Assembly (NCBI GenBank): GCA_963556145.1 | Contig: OY744468.1 | Location: forward strand, 1,736,001-1,800,000 | DNA from: Hygrocybe punicea | Lineage: Eukaryota > Basidiomycota > Agaricomycetes > Agaricales > Hygrophoraceae | Length of the DNA: 64,000 bases | Direction of reading: 5' to 3' | Shown here: positions 22,701 through 34,249 of the stretch, in pieces | How the letters are laid out: every line of letters begins with the position of its first letter | How positions within the stretch are numbered: the first letter of the stretch is position 1 | Made by a program: the position numbers and the translations under genes | The notes under the pieces: generated by a model | The model's database searches: none | Told to the model about the DNA's origin: nothing | What the model saw: the letters and a program-made list of their open reading frames with translations, nothing else

Positions 22701-24034
22701 GAAGCGTTACCGAAACTGGTCAGGTGTGTTGAATCCGACCATATCATGATTGGTACCACAACACGCTCTAAATTGCAACCTGGTTCTCCTGGACTAGTGC
22801 ATATCTTTTCATATTCTTCAAGCATAGCATCAGATGTATACACCTCACTGGAAAGGCGTTGGACTGGTTTGTTGTCAGAGGGTTTCCATAAGAGCTTGAA
22901 TGGTGTCAGATGATATGTGAGGGCGATGGGATCTTGAAAAGCATCCTCGATGATTCCAAGCAGACTGCGATGATGAACGCCAGGTATATCCAATTCAGGT
23001 GCATGTGATTTGCTTTGATTTGTAACACGCTCTGCTGGGAGACGTATTTTTACCATAGATTCCCTCCATCCCTTCGAAGACGGTAGGGCAGTATTTTCCT
23101 CGATTGTGTATTTATCCAACGGCTCAGCTTCACGCGTGGAACTGAATCCATGGAGATGGTTCTATTCAAAACCGTCTTGTAGCAAGACATCTTTCACAAG
23201 TCGATCTAGATCCGTGGCCAACTTGGTCATAGAACCATTGTACCACCAATTCATAAGGCGAAAAACGGTCGCATTGAGAAATGGGGCGAATGGAGTTGCT
23301 GGTGCACTCGGGATGAATGATGGAATGTCCGGCTCAGAATGTGAGTGGTTCAACTCCGAAGAGCCAAACCCAGCAGACTCACAAACTTCTGCCAAACCGA
23401 TGGCTTCTTCCGGATCAATTGTCGGCCAATGTGTATATGAGCGATAGATACCGAACTCATTTGGTTCGGTGTTTATGGTCATCGGAACAGACTGTCGCTG
23501 CTGAGGCAAACTTGGAGGGGCAGGAGATTGAGGTTGTGGTTGACATTGGCGTTGGACTGGGACTGGGTTCGGAATATGCTTAAGAGGTGTCGCTGAGGAT
23601 GGTAGAAAGTCATTGAATTGTTTCGGCATGCGGATTCTACGCTGAGATCAAGTTGAATAATGCGCTTGAGTGTGCGTGGGTATGGCCTGATGTGCCAATG
23701 ATTCACCAATACCCGGGCCCTAAGTAAAATGTTACATGCTTGTTATTTATGAAAAAATAATGCTTGCATTTGAATCCAAGGAATCGGGCACAAGGCTACC
23801 ATAATTCACATCAGCACCGTGACTCCCCACTTCCAAGCCCACATGTTGTGTGTCCACATCATCTGTGGGCTGCTTGCGAGCAAATTTTGCAGCATCGGGC
23901 CTTTCCTCCACTTGAGTTCATTTGAGCAGTAGATTCCGCGTTGTCGATGTGAAGCCTTGGCAGCTCTTCTGATGAATTTCCACCCCCTTGGATGTGTCAA
24001 AGCTTCGACTACAACCTAGACACGACCACACCAT
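19725..24034 (-). pseudogene. Plavaka-type (CACTA superfamily) transposase, copy B
   Basis: Starts at 24034 with a Cys/His finger (WSCLGCSRSF, then VEIHQKSC). After introns come a Pro/Gln-rich linker, FRLMNWWYNGSM (about 23250), the core block IMIWSDSTHLTSFGN with FFFGNQSKY (about 22730-22650), and YPRFFTYSADYPEK (about 22340). Then come FAHCPCPHC (about 22240), the helix region LGIWKAFFTHLLRILYAL (about 21870), a HAFAKLRLHTETTLSFLE block (about 21500), and the C-terminal WYGRIVGIFHAQ and FLDPNEVVRGVHLIPAF. It ends in an Asp/Glu-rich tail at 19725. Most pieces are open and are separated by plausible short introns. One frame slip occurs near 20295, between GGWATKRLH and GFMDSGD. It is more complete than copy A and catalyses cut-and-paste transposition if functional. 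No terminal inverted repeats were found around it. Confidence 0.8.
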
Positions 24035-24473
24035 GGCAGCACCAAAAATCAGAAATAATTTGAAGAAGAAGAAGCGCATGTCATTCAAACGTTGAAACCA
24101 CCCACCTGAGGGCGGTAATTCAAGTTGAACTTCAAGTAGGTGGTCACGGTCACGGTAGTCACAACAGCCAGCATTCACTGGTATTTACATGCATAAGAAT
24201 GGCGAAAAAGGGTTAAAGATACTTGCAAAGTACAAAATAATATTCACACAGATGGTTGGGTAGTAGTAGTAGTGGTAGTGGTAGTAGTATTAATATTGCT
24301 GCGTTGGGCACAGTGGGCCACATGCTGGGTGTCCAGGACGGTACGATCACTTGGGTGACCGGAGGTATTGTGATGTAATGCCGGAGGTTCAGCTTGCTTT
24401 GCACTCGTTCCAAATACGGCACTACGGACAACAAAATCAATCAAGAGATACAAGTCAAAGAATATCAAGACGG

Positions 24474-25912
24474 TTATGTGTTCCACCATGCCAATGTCTC
24501 AGTGGCCCATTCATCAGTTGAATCAGCCACACACGGCTCAAAAAGTTGCAGTATTCCAGTATGAAAGTCCTCCAGATTAAAATCACCGTCTTGAATACAC
24601 CATACTTCTGCAGTACTCATAAAAAACCGAGCCTTCCTCAACTTCATCTGTCAAAGTAGATGCGTGAAATTAGATCATTGACGCACCTGGACAGTGGCAT
24701 ATGCGATTGTAGCCGGTGTGACCCTGGTCATATTGTGTAATTTGGCATTCCCGGATTGGGTAGCATTTGTTCCCGGAGAATCCTTGAGTGCAGATGAAGG
24801 CGAGGTGAAAATATGTTTGTATACCTGCAAGAGTGACATCAGCGAAGACACGGGAAGATGAGTGATTGAGTGACCCGTAGCAAGAAGTGCCCATGCAGCA
24901 GACCCTTATCGATTTTGTCAGGATCATATACGCCTTCCTGATACAAAAAGGTGGGCCAGTCATCAGCAATGACTTTGATTGTGCCATCTAAGACTTTTGC
25001 ACGAAAACCCCTGGTTTGCCAAATCACCTTGCAGTTCGCTGATCAATGATCTGGTATTCACTTACTCAGGATTCATATTGTACTGGTCCAGGAGTTTCCT
25101 GGGGCAGAGCAAGCGCGAGATCATCGGGTGATTGAAACCTCAATCAGACTTTGACTTCTCATTGGTAATGGGAGGAACGCAGGCATCTTGTTTGGCGTTG
25201 AGTGGGATGTAGAGTATTGCTTTTATCTTCAAGCCGCCAGTATCATCTGAACATGCACCTTTGGCAGCATTGACCATCTAAAAGGAAATAATGTACTAGT
25301 AAGATTGTCAACATACGTAAGAGGGCAAAAGACATACCACATCGATGATATTATTGAGAGCCTCGGGATCGGTTGCAAAATTGGACATCTGGTCGCGAAA
25401 TCCAGTCACCAAATCCAACACGTCATTGTAAATCTTTGCGAGATGCTGGTGTTCCTACAAGGAGCTATGCGAGATGGTTAAAATCTGATGATGCCGAGTG
25501 CTGTTCTACCCACAACTGCGACATGAATTCGTTCTCATCGCCAGGCTCCTCATCGTGATTGCTAGTTGCTGCAATTCCGACCCAAAACATAGTTGTGATG
25601 TTAATGAAAGGGCTGATTGCTCGTGGAATCCATCGTCCTGCATTTACATAAGGAAGAAGCACATCGTCCCTGTATGTGAATAAGCCAATTGAGTTATGTA
25701 TTTCGAGCGGGGAAGCTATTGAGCTACTTCTTATGCTTCTTTTTGCGACCTGTCTGAGTGAGACTACTTGAAAGGACCTCAAAGACTCGTTTCTGTGTCA
25801 TGGTATTTGTTTGGTTGCCAACAGGGTCAGAGGCACCTGTAGATGCCGATACGATGGGGTCCCAAGTCGCCGAACTTCCCCCGATGGTCTGATTGCTAGT
25901 AGCACCTGCAGG
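24474..25912 (-). pseudogene. Fungal DUF6698-like protein, copy 1 (one in-frame stop)
   Basis: From MPAGATSNQTIGG (25912) the N-terminus is Ser/Thr-rich and basic (GRKKKHKK). Later exons give a helical block (HLAKIYNDVLDLVTGF), CSDDTGGLKIKAILYIPLN, FNHPMISRLLCP, DWPTFLYQEGVYDPD and SGNAKLHNMTRVTPATIAYA. The end is ETLAWWNT, stopping at 24474. Order and motifs match the fungal family I know as DUF6698, which has no established function. TGA at 25142-25140 falls in SD*GFNHP, where arginine is usual, so this copy is probably dead. It lies 440 bp upstream of the Plavaka start, same strand. Confidence 0.75.
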
Positions 25913-26025
25913 CATTACTAATTGGGATTGATAGCGAAACAGTAGCGATAACTTGAATGTGCTGCCGCAGAAGCTCGTCTGCCAAGGTGGGGGAATCTGG
26001 TGAAGCTGAGCAATCATCAGTTTCA

Positions 26026-26362
26026 TGCGTTTTAGCTCAACTTGAAGTCATTCAGGCACAAAGTGGACCGCTGCTTGAAGGACCATTAAGTCACGTGCGC
26101 ATGTAAGATATTCCAGAATAGGCTGGACGATATCAAGCTATGTCGCAATGCCTTTATATGGGCAAAGGTGACAGTGTGCTACCACTTCAGCCAGCTGCGA
26201 CGTCAGTCAAAATTTCCCAATTATGGTATCCGAGCTCACTGCAGTCCAAGGATATAAAGGGCCTGCTTTGCAAGTGCAGATACTAACTTCTCTGTTGTCA
26301 AACATTCAGTCGCTGCGAGCTCAGTTTCACATTTAACATTTAACACTCGAGTACTCCATATA
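26026..26362. other. Divergent intergenic region
   Basis: Separates the minus-strand DUF6698-like gene from the plus-strand gene starting at 26363. I see no clear promoter element. Confidence 0.35.
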
Positions 26363-27142
26363 ATGTCTCGTAGACTTGCACAATTGCAAAGTTCCCCCAA
26401 GTCCGCCGCCTTGATCCCCAAAACTCCACGCCCGCAAAGGCTCAAGGTGTCGTGGTCAGGGACTGGTTTCAATCCCTATGATGATAAGACTCACCCCAAT
26501 ACACCTGAGTCACCAAGCTTGTGACCCAGACGCTGACGTCACGACTTGGGCAGATTCTGGTGCAACCTCCATATCTCCGGGTCGCCTCCGAGTTTGACAC
26601 TCACAAACCAAACCAACTTCAATATTCATACAAGCGATGCAGCCAGTGATTCAGGCCCTGTACATCAGTCAGTCACCCCCTTTTCATGTAGCGCTAAATT
26701 CCCAACCTTTTTTTCCTTCTCAAATGGTCAGGTTGGGTGCCGTGCTAGTTGCAAAAAATTTGTCTGGCGGTCACGGCCACGGCAGCGATTTTGAGGCAAA
26801 GCAAAAGGAAAGTCTCAAGCCCACATCCGAATCCGAGTTGAACACATCACCAAATCCTTTTGGCAAGTCTTGTCGCTCTGCATTATTCCTGCACACCGCT
26901 GAGTGCAGATTTATCATCTAGGAAGGCCGACTTTCGCAGATATCGAGATCAAGAAGATCCAGACAATCGATCTGCCTGCACGTGCACCGCGAAAAACCAA
27001 ATATGAGATGCTACTCCAGTTGGAAAGCATCACCAGAACAGGTCTTCTTGAGGCTGATTTTTACAAACTTTTTGTCAGGTGTAATGGCTGTCAGGTATTT
27101 ATGATGCGGGGAATGGTTGATTACCATGAGTGCAGCTTGTAA
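26363..27142 (+). CDS. Unknown small protein with a C-terminal Cys/His motif, exon model uncertain
   Basis: An ATG at 26363 opens a basic 53-residue stretch (MSRRLAQLQSS, PKTPRPQRLKVSWSGTG). Downstream in-phase pieces at 26637-26920 and 26920-27142 are Ser-rich and then give KYEMLLQLESITRTGLLE, followed by LFVRCNGCQVFMMR and VDYHEC. The CxxC..HxC arrangement could bind zinc. Introns must join the pieces and I could not fix every splice site. I do not recognise the family. No obvious transposon motif is present. Confidence 0.4.
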
Positions 27143-27401
27143 ATGGACCGTAAGGGCCAAAGCGCCCATTGATTTGGATTTCTCAAGGTTGCAATATGAT
27201 AGCAGGGATACACCATAATATTCAGTCCGCTGAGCATCATGACTATCACGAACTCGAGTGACGCTGCTGAGATGCACTGGGACCCGTTTGTGATTCCGAG
27301 CATGACACGGACGTGGGCTTTGATCAGATCAGGTCTGTACCATGATACATAGTATGAGTGAAGTTACTGTTATAAATATCATACTCTGACATGAGAAGTT
27401 G

Positions 27402-27870
27402 TCATACAGCTGTGTGTAGAGGGACGGCGGCAATGGAAGGTAGTACAGGTGTGTGTGTCAGACTCCTACAATCTTCACCCTTTCGTGTGCCCTCATCTGA
27501 ATCTTCCGAGACTCCGTCGGGTGGCAGGTCTTGATCGCAACTGGCATGAATTTCAGCTGACGTGATGTAAGAATCATGTTCATCATACGAGACAAGCCAA
27601 CTCACTGGGAAGAGGGCGATCCGCCGTTCTCCAGGTTCGTGCTGCCTTCGCAATTGCGTCTGAGTAGCACCCCACTTCGAGTCTCGCGTGTTCCAGCTTG
27701 TGAAGGGTAAGCTGCACTTGGGCCACATCTTCAGCCTCCCATCCAAATTGCTGATCCCCTTGCGCAAGGATAACCTCCTCAACCATGAATTCGTTCCAGT
27801 GTGCGGTGACAAGAGCATTTATTTGCTCCTGCCCAATCCATTGTGTCATGAGATTGGGCAGGATAAACAT
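27402..27870 (-). CDS. Unknown helical protein fragment
   Basis: The frame from 27870 reads MTQWIGQEQINAL and FMVEEVILAQGDQQFGW, then VQLTLHKLEHARLEV and AKAARTWRTAD. This is an amphipathic, helix-rich segment unlike the low-complexity noise around it. The other frame (27818-27402) continues with an acidic tail (GVSEDSDEGTRKGEDC), so an intron or frame slip near 27600 is likely. I do not recognise it. The segment 27143-28350 around it holds no other firm gene. Confidence 0.35.
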
Positions 27871-28350
27871 GGCCTCCTGTTGGGGGTTGGGATCAAAAGG
27901 TAGACACTAGGTGTCCAGCCTGAGTGTGCTTATGTGACTATCTCCCACAAACATCAAGTGTTGAGTTGACGACTCAGGGCCAGATTGTGTAGCAGAAGGG
28001 ATAGGTTTGATGGACCCCTGCAGATCGTGGGCCATGGATTTCGTCCTAAATGAAAGGTATTCTGACGAGAAATCACTAGGTTGTTGAAGGGGGAAGAAAG
28101 AAAGCATCTTGTGGTTGAGGAAGGAGACAGGAGTACTAGTTGTTCAAACTCAAAATCTCCTTTTTTTCACTGAATCACCATATATGGCCTGTTTAAGATT
28201 GAGGCCGGTCCAGACCGTGGTTAGCCGAACATTCAAATGTCCAAATTATGCAGTCATGTGACACAACAGCTGGTGTGCTTAGATCACATTTTGGCAATAC
28301 CTGGTGCAACTCCAGCATATGGAGGTGCCAATTGGAATTTTCTGCAGGTA

Positions 28351-29974
28351 CAGTCGAACCCCTCATAACGCGTACCCCTCAGTAGACAGCCCAGAGTATG
28401 CATTTGATGAGGGTTATGTGTTTGGAGAGGTATGCTAAGAATAGGCTCGAAAAATCACCAAAAATTCAGAAAAAATTAGAACTGAAGATCTGTGCTAAAT
28501 TATGGTACAGAGATGATTGTAAAGTTATATCTAAGGTAGCATCTTAAAAAAATCAGTTAAAACAGTCTCTTTCATACCCCTGGTCTCCTCAAGGTGGAGC
28601 TGTCTATTGAATGAACCCGACAGGGCCTCAATCCTCCATGCTATGGATCATTCAAGTTGCTGGTGTATTTTCTGATGGTTGACACTGCCTTGAGGATGTC
28701 ACGCTGATATGCAGCACATGTCCCTAAGCACGGAAATGTTCTATTGGACCTATTCTAGCCTCGACATGCTGTGATTCACTGCGAAACATCCCAATTTATA
28801 TGTATCTCCATTGCGATGCGACTGCGATATGCACGCGATATGGGCGATACTTTGACATTACATCGGAGCTCTTCAGCCCCTTTGGAAACATATTTCAAGC
28901 CTCTCCGACATCATCCACGCTTATACCATTCACCCTATTCCATTCCAATTCTGTTCCAGTTCCAGGGAAGTCTTTATGTGACATGTTTCACTTATTTCAA
29001 ACATTATAGCTCCTATCCTCTAGATATTTTGGAAATTGCTTTGCATGGTGCTATACCCTTTGTTTCAGTTCCATTTCATCCCTATTGCACCATAGTTCTG
29101 TCATGCGCTGTCTATTTGTCTTGCCTTCTTCACCCTTTATTGTCCTAACAACCAACTTCGCATAAATACCCTCTATAGTTTACATACTAGAGAGACGTCT
29201 TGTATACCCCCAATTCCAGTCTATCATATCACCTCTTTACTGCACTGTCCATGCGATAGCTCTGCTATGCTCTATTAAACTTTGCATTCCTTCTACAAAA
29301 TGCTACATATACGCTGAAAATATAGCTGACTGTTTCGCACACGCCGCACACATCAGAAACATCATCGCCACTATCCAGAGCACCTCTGAGTATTTTTATT
29401 AACCTTTTGGATTGAGATTGAACCCCTCAGAATTCGTACAGCGCTGTGGTAGAGTTGGTATTTGATTCCGTTCACATTACCGCAGTGCACCCTTTCAACA
29501 CTGAGTTGGCTGAGGCTCAACATCATCATCATTAACATCATCACCACCATTTATCTCAATTTTCTCATGTGCCATGATGGTATTGATAACAGCCTTGTAA
29601 ATCTCCTGATCAGATGTTTCCATCAAGGTGTAAGACATGCCAGCTGGGTTGAGAAGAGACTATGTCCATTTTGTTCCTTGTCTGAAGTGCCCCTGTAGCA
29701 ACCAATTCATCAAATGCCTCCTCGACTTGCTTCTCTGCATGAGCAACTGGGTTTGTTTGTGCTGGAAAATTGTGGAGAAGGGAAGAAATTGGGACAGAAT
29801 ATAGTAGTAGGTATACCTATGTGTTTTGCCTGCTGAGGGGTATGTGTGATGCATTGTTGTGGACCTATGCATTATGCTATGCAATTCCCCACCCACTGAC
29901 TTGGTGGATGGATGGAGCTATGTGTTATAAAGGGTTATGTATTATCAGAGGTATGCGTTATGAGGGGTTCTCTT
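28351..29974. mobile_element. Internally decayed pogo/Tc1-mariner element (1.6 kb)
   Basis: The left end CAGTCGAACCCCTCATAACG follows TA (28349-28350). The right end is the inverted version (CGTTATGAGGGGTTCTCTT) followed by TA (29975-29976). The GAACCCCTCATAACG terminus is typical of fungal pogo/Fot1-like elements. The interior has no intact transposase, only the remnant at 29560-29720. An internal GAACCCCTCAGAATTCGTA near 29424 resembles the terminus and may mark a second copy. Confidence 0.7.
29560..29720 (-). pseudogene. C-terminal remnant of a pogo-type DDE transposase
   Basis: The minus strand reads a helix with VINTIMAHEKIEINGGDD and an acidic VNDDDVEPQPT block. This resembles the C-terminal tail of basidiomycete pogo transposases. 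The catalytic domain is not present in the 1.6-kb element. Confidence 0.5.
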
Positions 29975-30228
29975 TAAGTGTTGAGTATCAAATTTTGACA
30001 AATATTTCAGACTCAGTGTGCCAAAGATTTATACTCCAAAAGTGCAATATATCAATATTTTGTCACTAAAACATCAGGTGGCCATCCTGCTGATATTGCT
30101 GAGGTTTATGACCAAGGCCAACATTTGGAGAGGAGAGTTCAATACATGGAGACAAGGGACCATGTGGAGAGAAATGGGATTTAAAGACTCTGTTACCGGC
30201 CCTTGGCTTGTAGTTACAGAATATACAC

Positions 30229-30969
30229 CACAGGGTGCACAGTAGCATACCATGTCACACAGTATCTTGAAAGTACTTGACAAGTATACTAAATATCATT
30301 ACCATAACATTCAACATGGTATTGTAACAGTATTCAGACATAAACTACAATACTTGTGCTCAAATTCATCTGAAGGTATGAAGGCAAATGAGACTTATAC
30401 CTTTTCAATAACATCAAGCCTTTTGTTTCACTACTTTCACTGTATTTACAGCAAAGTACTGTATAGTTTGGATAGAATACTTGCAGCCTAAGATGAATCA
30501 AAGTATTAAACCAGTAAGGAAGTTGGGCTACTTTTATTATAATAAAAGTACTGAAACAGTATCTTAAAAGTATTGACACAGTATCTTAAATCCACAATAT
30601 GGCAACAGTACTATACTATTTCACACTGTATCTTGAAAGGATTCAAAAGGTATCCTAGTAGTGAAAGTGGCACAACTTCCTTACTAGTTTAATACTTTGA
30701 TTCATCTTAGGCTGCAAGTATTCTATCTGAACTATACAGTACTTTTCTGTAGATACAGTAAAAGTAGTGAAACAAAATGCTTGATGTTATTGAAAGGGTA
30801 TAAGTCTCATTTGCCTTCATACCTTCAGATGAATTTGAGCACAAGTATTGTAGTTTATGTCTGAATACTGTTACAATACCATGTTGAATGTTATGGTAAT
30901 GATATTTAGTATACTTGTCAAGTACTTTCAAGATACTGTGTGACATGGTATGCTACTGCGCACCCTGTG
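30229..30969. mobile_element. Foldback element, 297-bp inverted arms
   Basis: Left arm 30229-30525 and right arm 30673-30969 are inverted copies (about 95% by eye) separated by 147 bp. The outer termini read CACAGGGTGC. Each arm contains the same short open frame, so two nearly identical 79-residue frames face each other. I do not treat them as genes. No target duplication is clear. Confidence 0.85.
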
Positions 30970-31172
30970 TAAGTTCTTCCATGACATCAAATAGATGTTG
31001 ACCCAGTATTGAGCCATCAGTGATTGGACCAGCCCAAATCTTGGGCTGGGCTATGCTTATTGTCTATTTCAGGCAAGTTGGCAGAGCCTAAAAAAATTCC
31101 AAAATAAATAGCATGCGGAAATTTGAGTTATCTCACTGCATATTCAACAGAATAGAAATGCTATGATATATT

Positions 31173-31522
31173 CGTGACAATGAAGTAAAACCTCTGTAGA
31201 TAACTTTTGGAGATGTTTAAAAAAATGTGTTCCAGTGAAATGTTCAGAGAGTGGTTCTAGAGGGATCTGTGTATTCTAAAGTTGAATTTTCAATCATTTG
31301 AAGGAGGAGATAGATATTTGGTCTAACCCAATGGTGTATGTTATGGAGGTGTCACGGCGGTTGATGGGCAGACCAAATATCTATCTCCTCCTTCAAATGA
31401 TTGAAAATTTAACTTTAGAATACACAGATCCCTCTAGAACCACTCTCTGAACATTTTGCTGGAACACATTTTTTTTAAACATCTCCAAAAGTTATCTACA
31501 GAGGTTTTACTTCATTGTCACG
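31173..31522. mobile_element. Foldback MITE, about 152-bp inverted arms
   Basis: Arms 31173-31324 and 31370-31522 begin CGTGACAATGAAGTAAAACC and are near-perfect inverted copies around a 45-bp loop. The AAAACCTCTGTAGATAAC part resembles Tc1/mariner-type termini. There is no coding capacity. Confidence 0.85.
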
Positions 31523-32019
31523 CCATTTCACGTGATGTAACTATTTGTGGATGAGGTCTATCTTAGGCTATTATAGAAAATGAGCAAAAGCAGGAGAATG
31601 ATTTTGGACTGGCACTGGCCCACATTAGTTCCAACTCCAAATTCATTGAGTCAACAAACCATCTTAAAAATTATTAATATGTTTATAGATTATTTTAGCA
31701 TATCCCCTTATGTTTTCAGTCTGCACTACCTCCCTCCCCCTCATGCTCTGATAGATAAAATATATAGATAGATATATAACATTACTTTAAGAGAGACTTG
31801 TAGGTATGGGCCCTAAGTTAGCCTTGCTGGGGAAGACCACTTTACAAAGATGATTATTATTTGTAATTAATTAATTAATTTTTAAAATTTCTTCAACAGA
31901 CATCACTATCGGGCCAAAGATCTTAATGAGAATATAATGCTGTACTTAGAAAAATTTACCTTTGTGGTCTCGCCTACTGATGTGCTCGCACCTGTGTGTA
32001 CGAATGGAATGAAATCATT
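31523..32019. other. AT-rich intergenic segment
   Basis: No gene or repeat with clear boundaries. There are short TTAATTAATTAATT and TATATAGATAGATATATA runs. Confidence 0.4.
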
Positions 32020-33480
32020 CCAAGTCCATCATTTGGCTTTGTTTGTGCACAGTTCTACTCTAACCACCGTCAGCCGCTGCAGACATGCATGAACACAATG
32101 GAGGAGAACGTCGACAGAAGTGGGAGACCAATGCATCAGACGACAAGGACTATGTGGAAAGAAAACCGTGACACAGCCGCCCTGATAAGTTACATTTTTC
32201 ACATTTTTTTCTATTTTAACTAAGCAAATATGCAGATCAACACAACTGCGTTGTGGACACTCACCACCATCAGCCACTGGATGCCTAGGAATCCAGACAT
32301 GCATAAACACGATGGAGGAGAATGTTGACACAAATGGGAGACCAATGCATCGGACAACAAGGACTATGCGGGAAGAAAACACAGCTGCCCTGATAAGTTA
32401 CATTTTTCACATTGTTCTATTCTAACTGAGCAAATACGCAGATCAACACAACTGCATTGTGGACACTCACCACCATGCCTTGTCACGCGACCACCAATAC
32501 GGCACACACCGAGCCCACAACCACACAACCATGTAAAAGGTGCCCACAACATGCGCAAGCAAATGAGGAAGAAGGGTCACGGTGGAGTTGGGAGATACAC
32601 AGCCTTTGTATAGACGCTTTATCTCTGCCCACCTCTATAATAGGGGCCTGCACTCATTCACTCCTTGTATGACCCGGAATCGTGAATTCACCCCTCACCT
32701 CCATCTCCCATCGCATCCGAAAGCTTCCCCAAAGTCCTACTCAGCGGCCTTCGGCACACCCCATGGCATGCCCAAAGGAGAACGATGAGAAACGGCACAA
32801 TCAGGGGGTATTTAATGAACAGCGGGGGCTACCCCTGCTACTAAATGGTATTTTTTTTTCTACTTTAATTCTATGTGGTGGGTGTTGCCACTGACCACCT
32901 CCCATCACAGCTGCCACCGCCATGAAGCCAACTCCAAGCCCGACCCACACTGACAAGTTCAATGGACAGGACACGGCGACCGGCATGGTGCACAATGGCT
33001 GGTGGTGTGCACAATATGCCAACCCTAAGGGGCTTCCAATCCCATCCCAACCCTTGGGTGCAATTATAATAACTGTGTATTTATTTCTGATTCCTAGTGG
33101 AAGAATATCGTGATAGGGTCAACAACAGCGCAACGACACGTCAACCCCAAGAATGCCAACGTGGACAAACGCCAACGCCAATGCAAGTGAACACCAAGTC
33201 CAACATGAACAAACGCCAGCACAGACAATGACAAACATAGACAGCAATGGCACCGGCACCAGCGGCAATACCAACAGCACCCAGCGTGGGAACCACGATA
33301 GCAGCGACAATGGGCAGCACCAGCAGCAGCAAATCGACGGTGGCGAATGATGGCAATAACGCCCAGCGGAACAGCGCCCAATAGGCCAACGCCCAGCAGT
33401 GGTGATCACCTCTATCGCGCCGGCAGCCTGCATCCACACGGTGGACAAATGGGGAACGGGGAATGGTTCAGGTGTGGCGA
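32020..33480. repeat. Low-complexity locus with a duplicated 194-bp intron-exon-like unit
   Basis: Positions 32078-32271 and 32273-32455 are tandem copies. Each has a block with AGACATGCAT(G/A)AACAC and GACCAATGCATC, then an AT-rich stretch after CCTGATAAGTTACATTTTTCAC, then CAGATCAACACAACTGC. Positions 33150-33360 are rich in AACGCCAACGCCAATG and CAGCAG triplets. The composition and layout match the loci at 2650, 9150 and 18340. No protein family is recognisable. Confidence 0.55.
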
Positions 33481-33787
33481 ATGCAGGTTGATACTGTCAT
33501 GGAGGAGGACGAGTAGTGTCTATGCAGACTTGAAAGCGAAATCGATTTATTTAATTTATTTAATTTTCTGTAGAAGGTTATACATATCATGCCAACGCAG
33601 GCCGTGCATGTGACCTGTGAAATTTCCATTTTTGGCAAATTTCCAGTAGACTTCACGGGACCAAAAAATCATGTGATTGCATTTTTTGCCAAATATGGCA
33701 ATGCAACTGCCATTCATTTCGTGGATGTCATTCAGTTTACTTACATCGTATTAGCCAGCTGAATTGTACATGTCACTTTACCCCATA

Positions 33788-34070
33788 CTATGTCTTCCAC
33801 TGCCCCAAATTCAAACCCTGATTGGGATTTATCTCTGACTGGGCAATATCTAAACATTGGGCTGGAACCACTGGAGCTGGAGGGACATAGTTTTGGCTCG
33901 GACTTGACTAAGTAAGATTTTTTGATGCCCACTGACTCAGAGCCATTCCCGGGCCATCCAAATCCCAGGCCGCCACTGATCCCAGTTGAGTCTGAGTTAC
34001 CCCCAGTTGTTGGGGATGCCGTGAGTCCATTACTTCGTCACGGTCATGATGTCAGTTTGCATGGGGTGAG
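33788..34070 (+). CDS. Short unknown gene fragment
   Basis: ATG at 33790 opens MSSTAPNSNPDWDLSLTGQY and EPLELEGHSFGSDLTK. A possible intron (GTAAGATTTT to GACTCAG, 33912-33941) follows, then a Pro/Ser-rich stretch. It ends before the hAT insertion at 34250. I do not recognise it. It could be the 5' part of a gene interrupted by the hAT element. Confidence 0.3.
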
Positions 34071-34249
34071 TTTTATTTTTCTTCCATTATATTTTTCAGA
34101 AATGTAATAACTCAACGGTTCTCAGGGGAGAACCATTGGCTATATTGCCACGAAGTTTAGCAATAATCTTCTCCCTCTCAAGGTTAGTTCAACATAACAT
34201 TCAAGCTTATTATTAATAATGCCGATCCGGATTCTCATCACATCCTCTC

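Noticed and set aside
30252..30946. Two 79-residue proteins on opposite strands
   Set aside because: They are mirror copies produced by the foldback arms, with no other support.
32029..32558. Minus-strand Cys/Val-rich frames across the duplicated unit
   Set aside because: The same frame recurs because the DNA is duplicated. No independent coding evidence.
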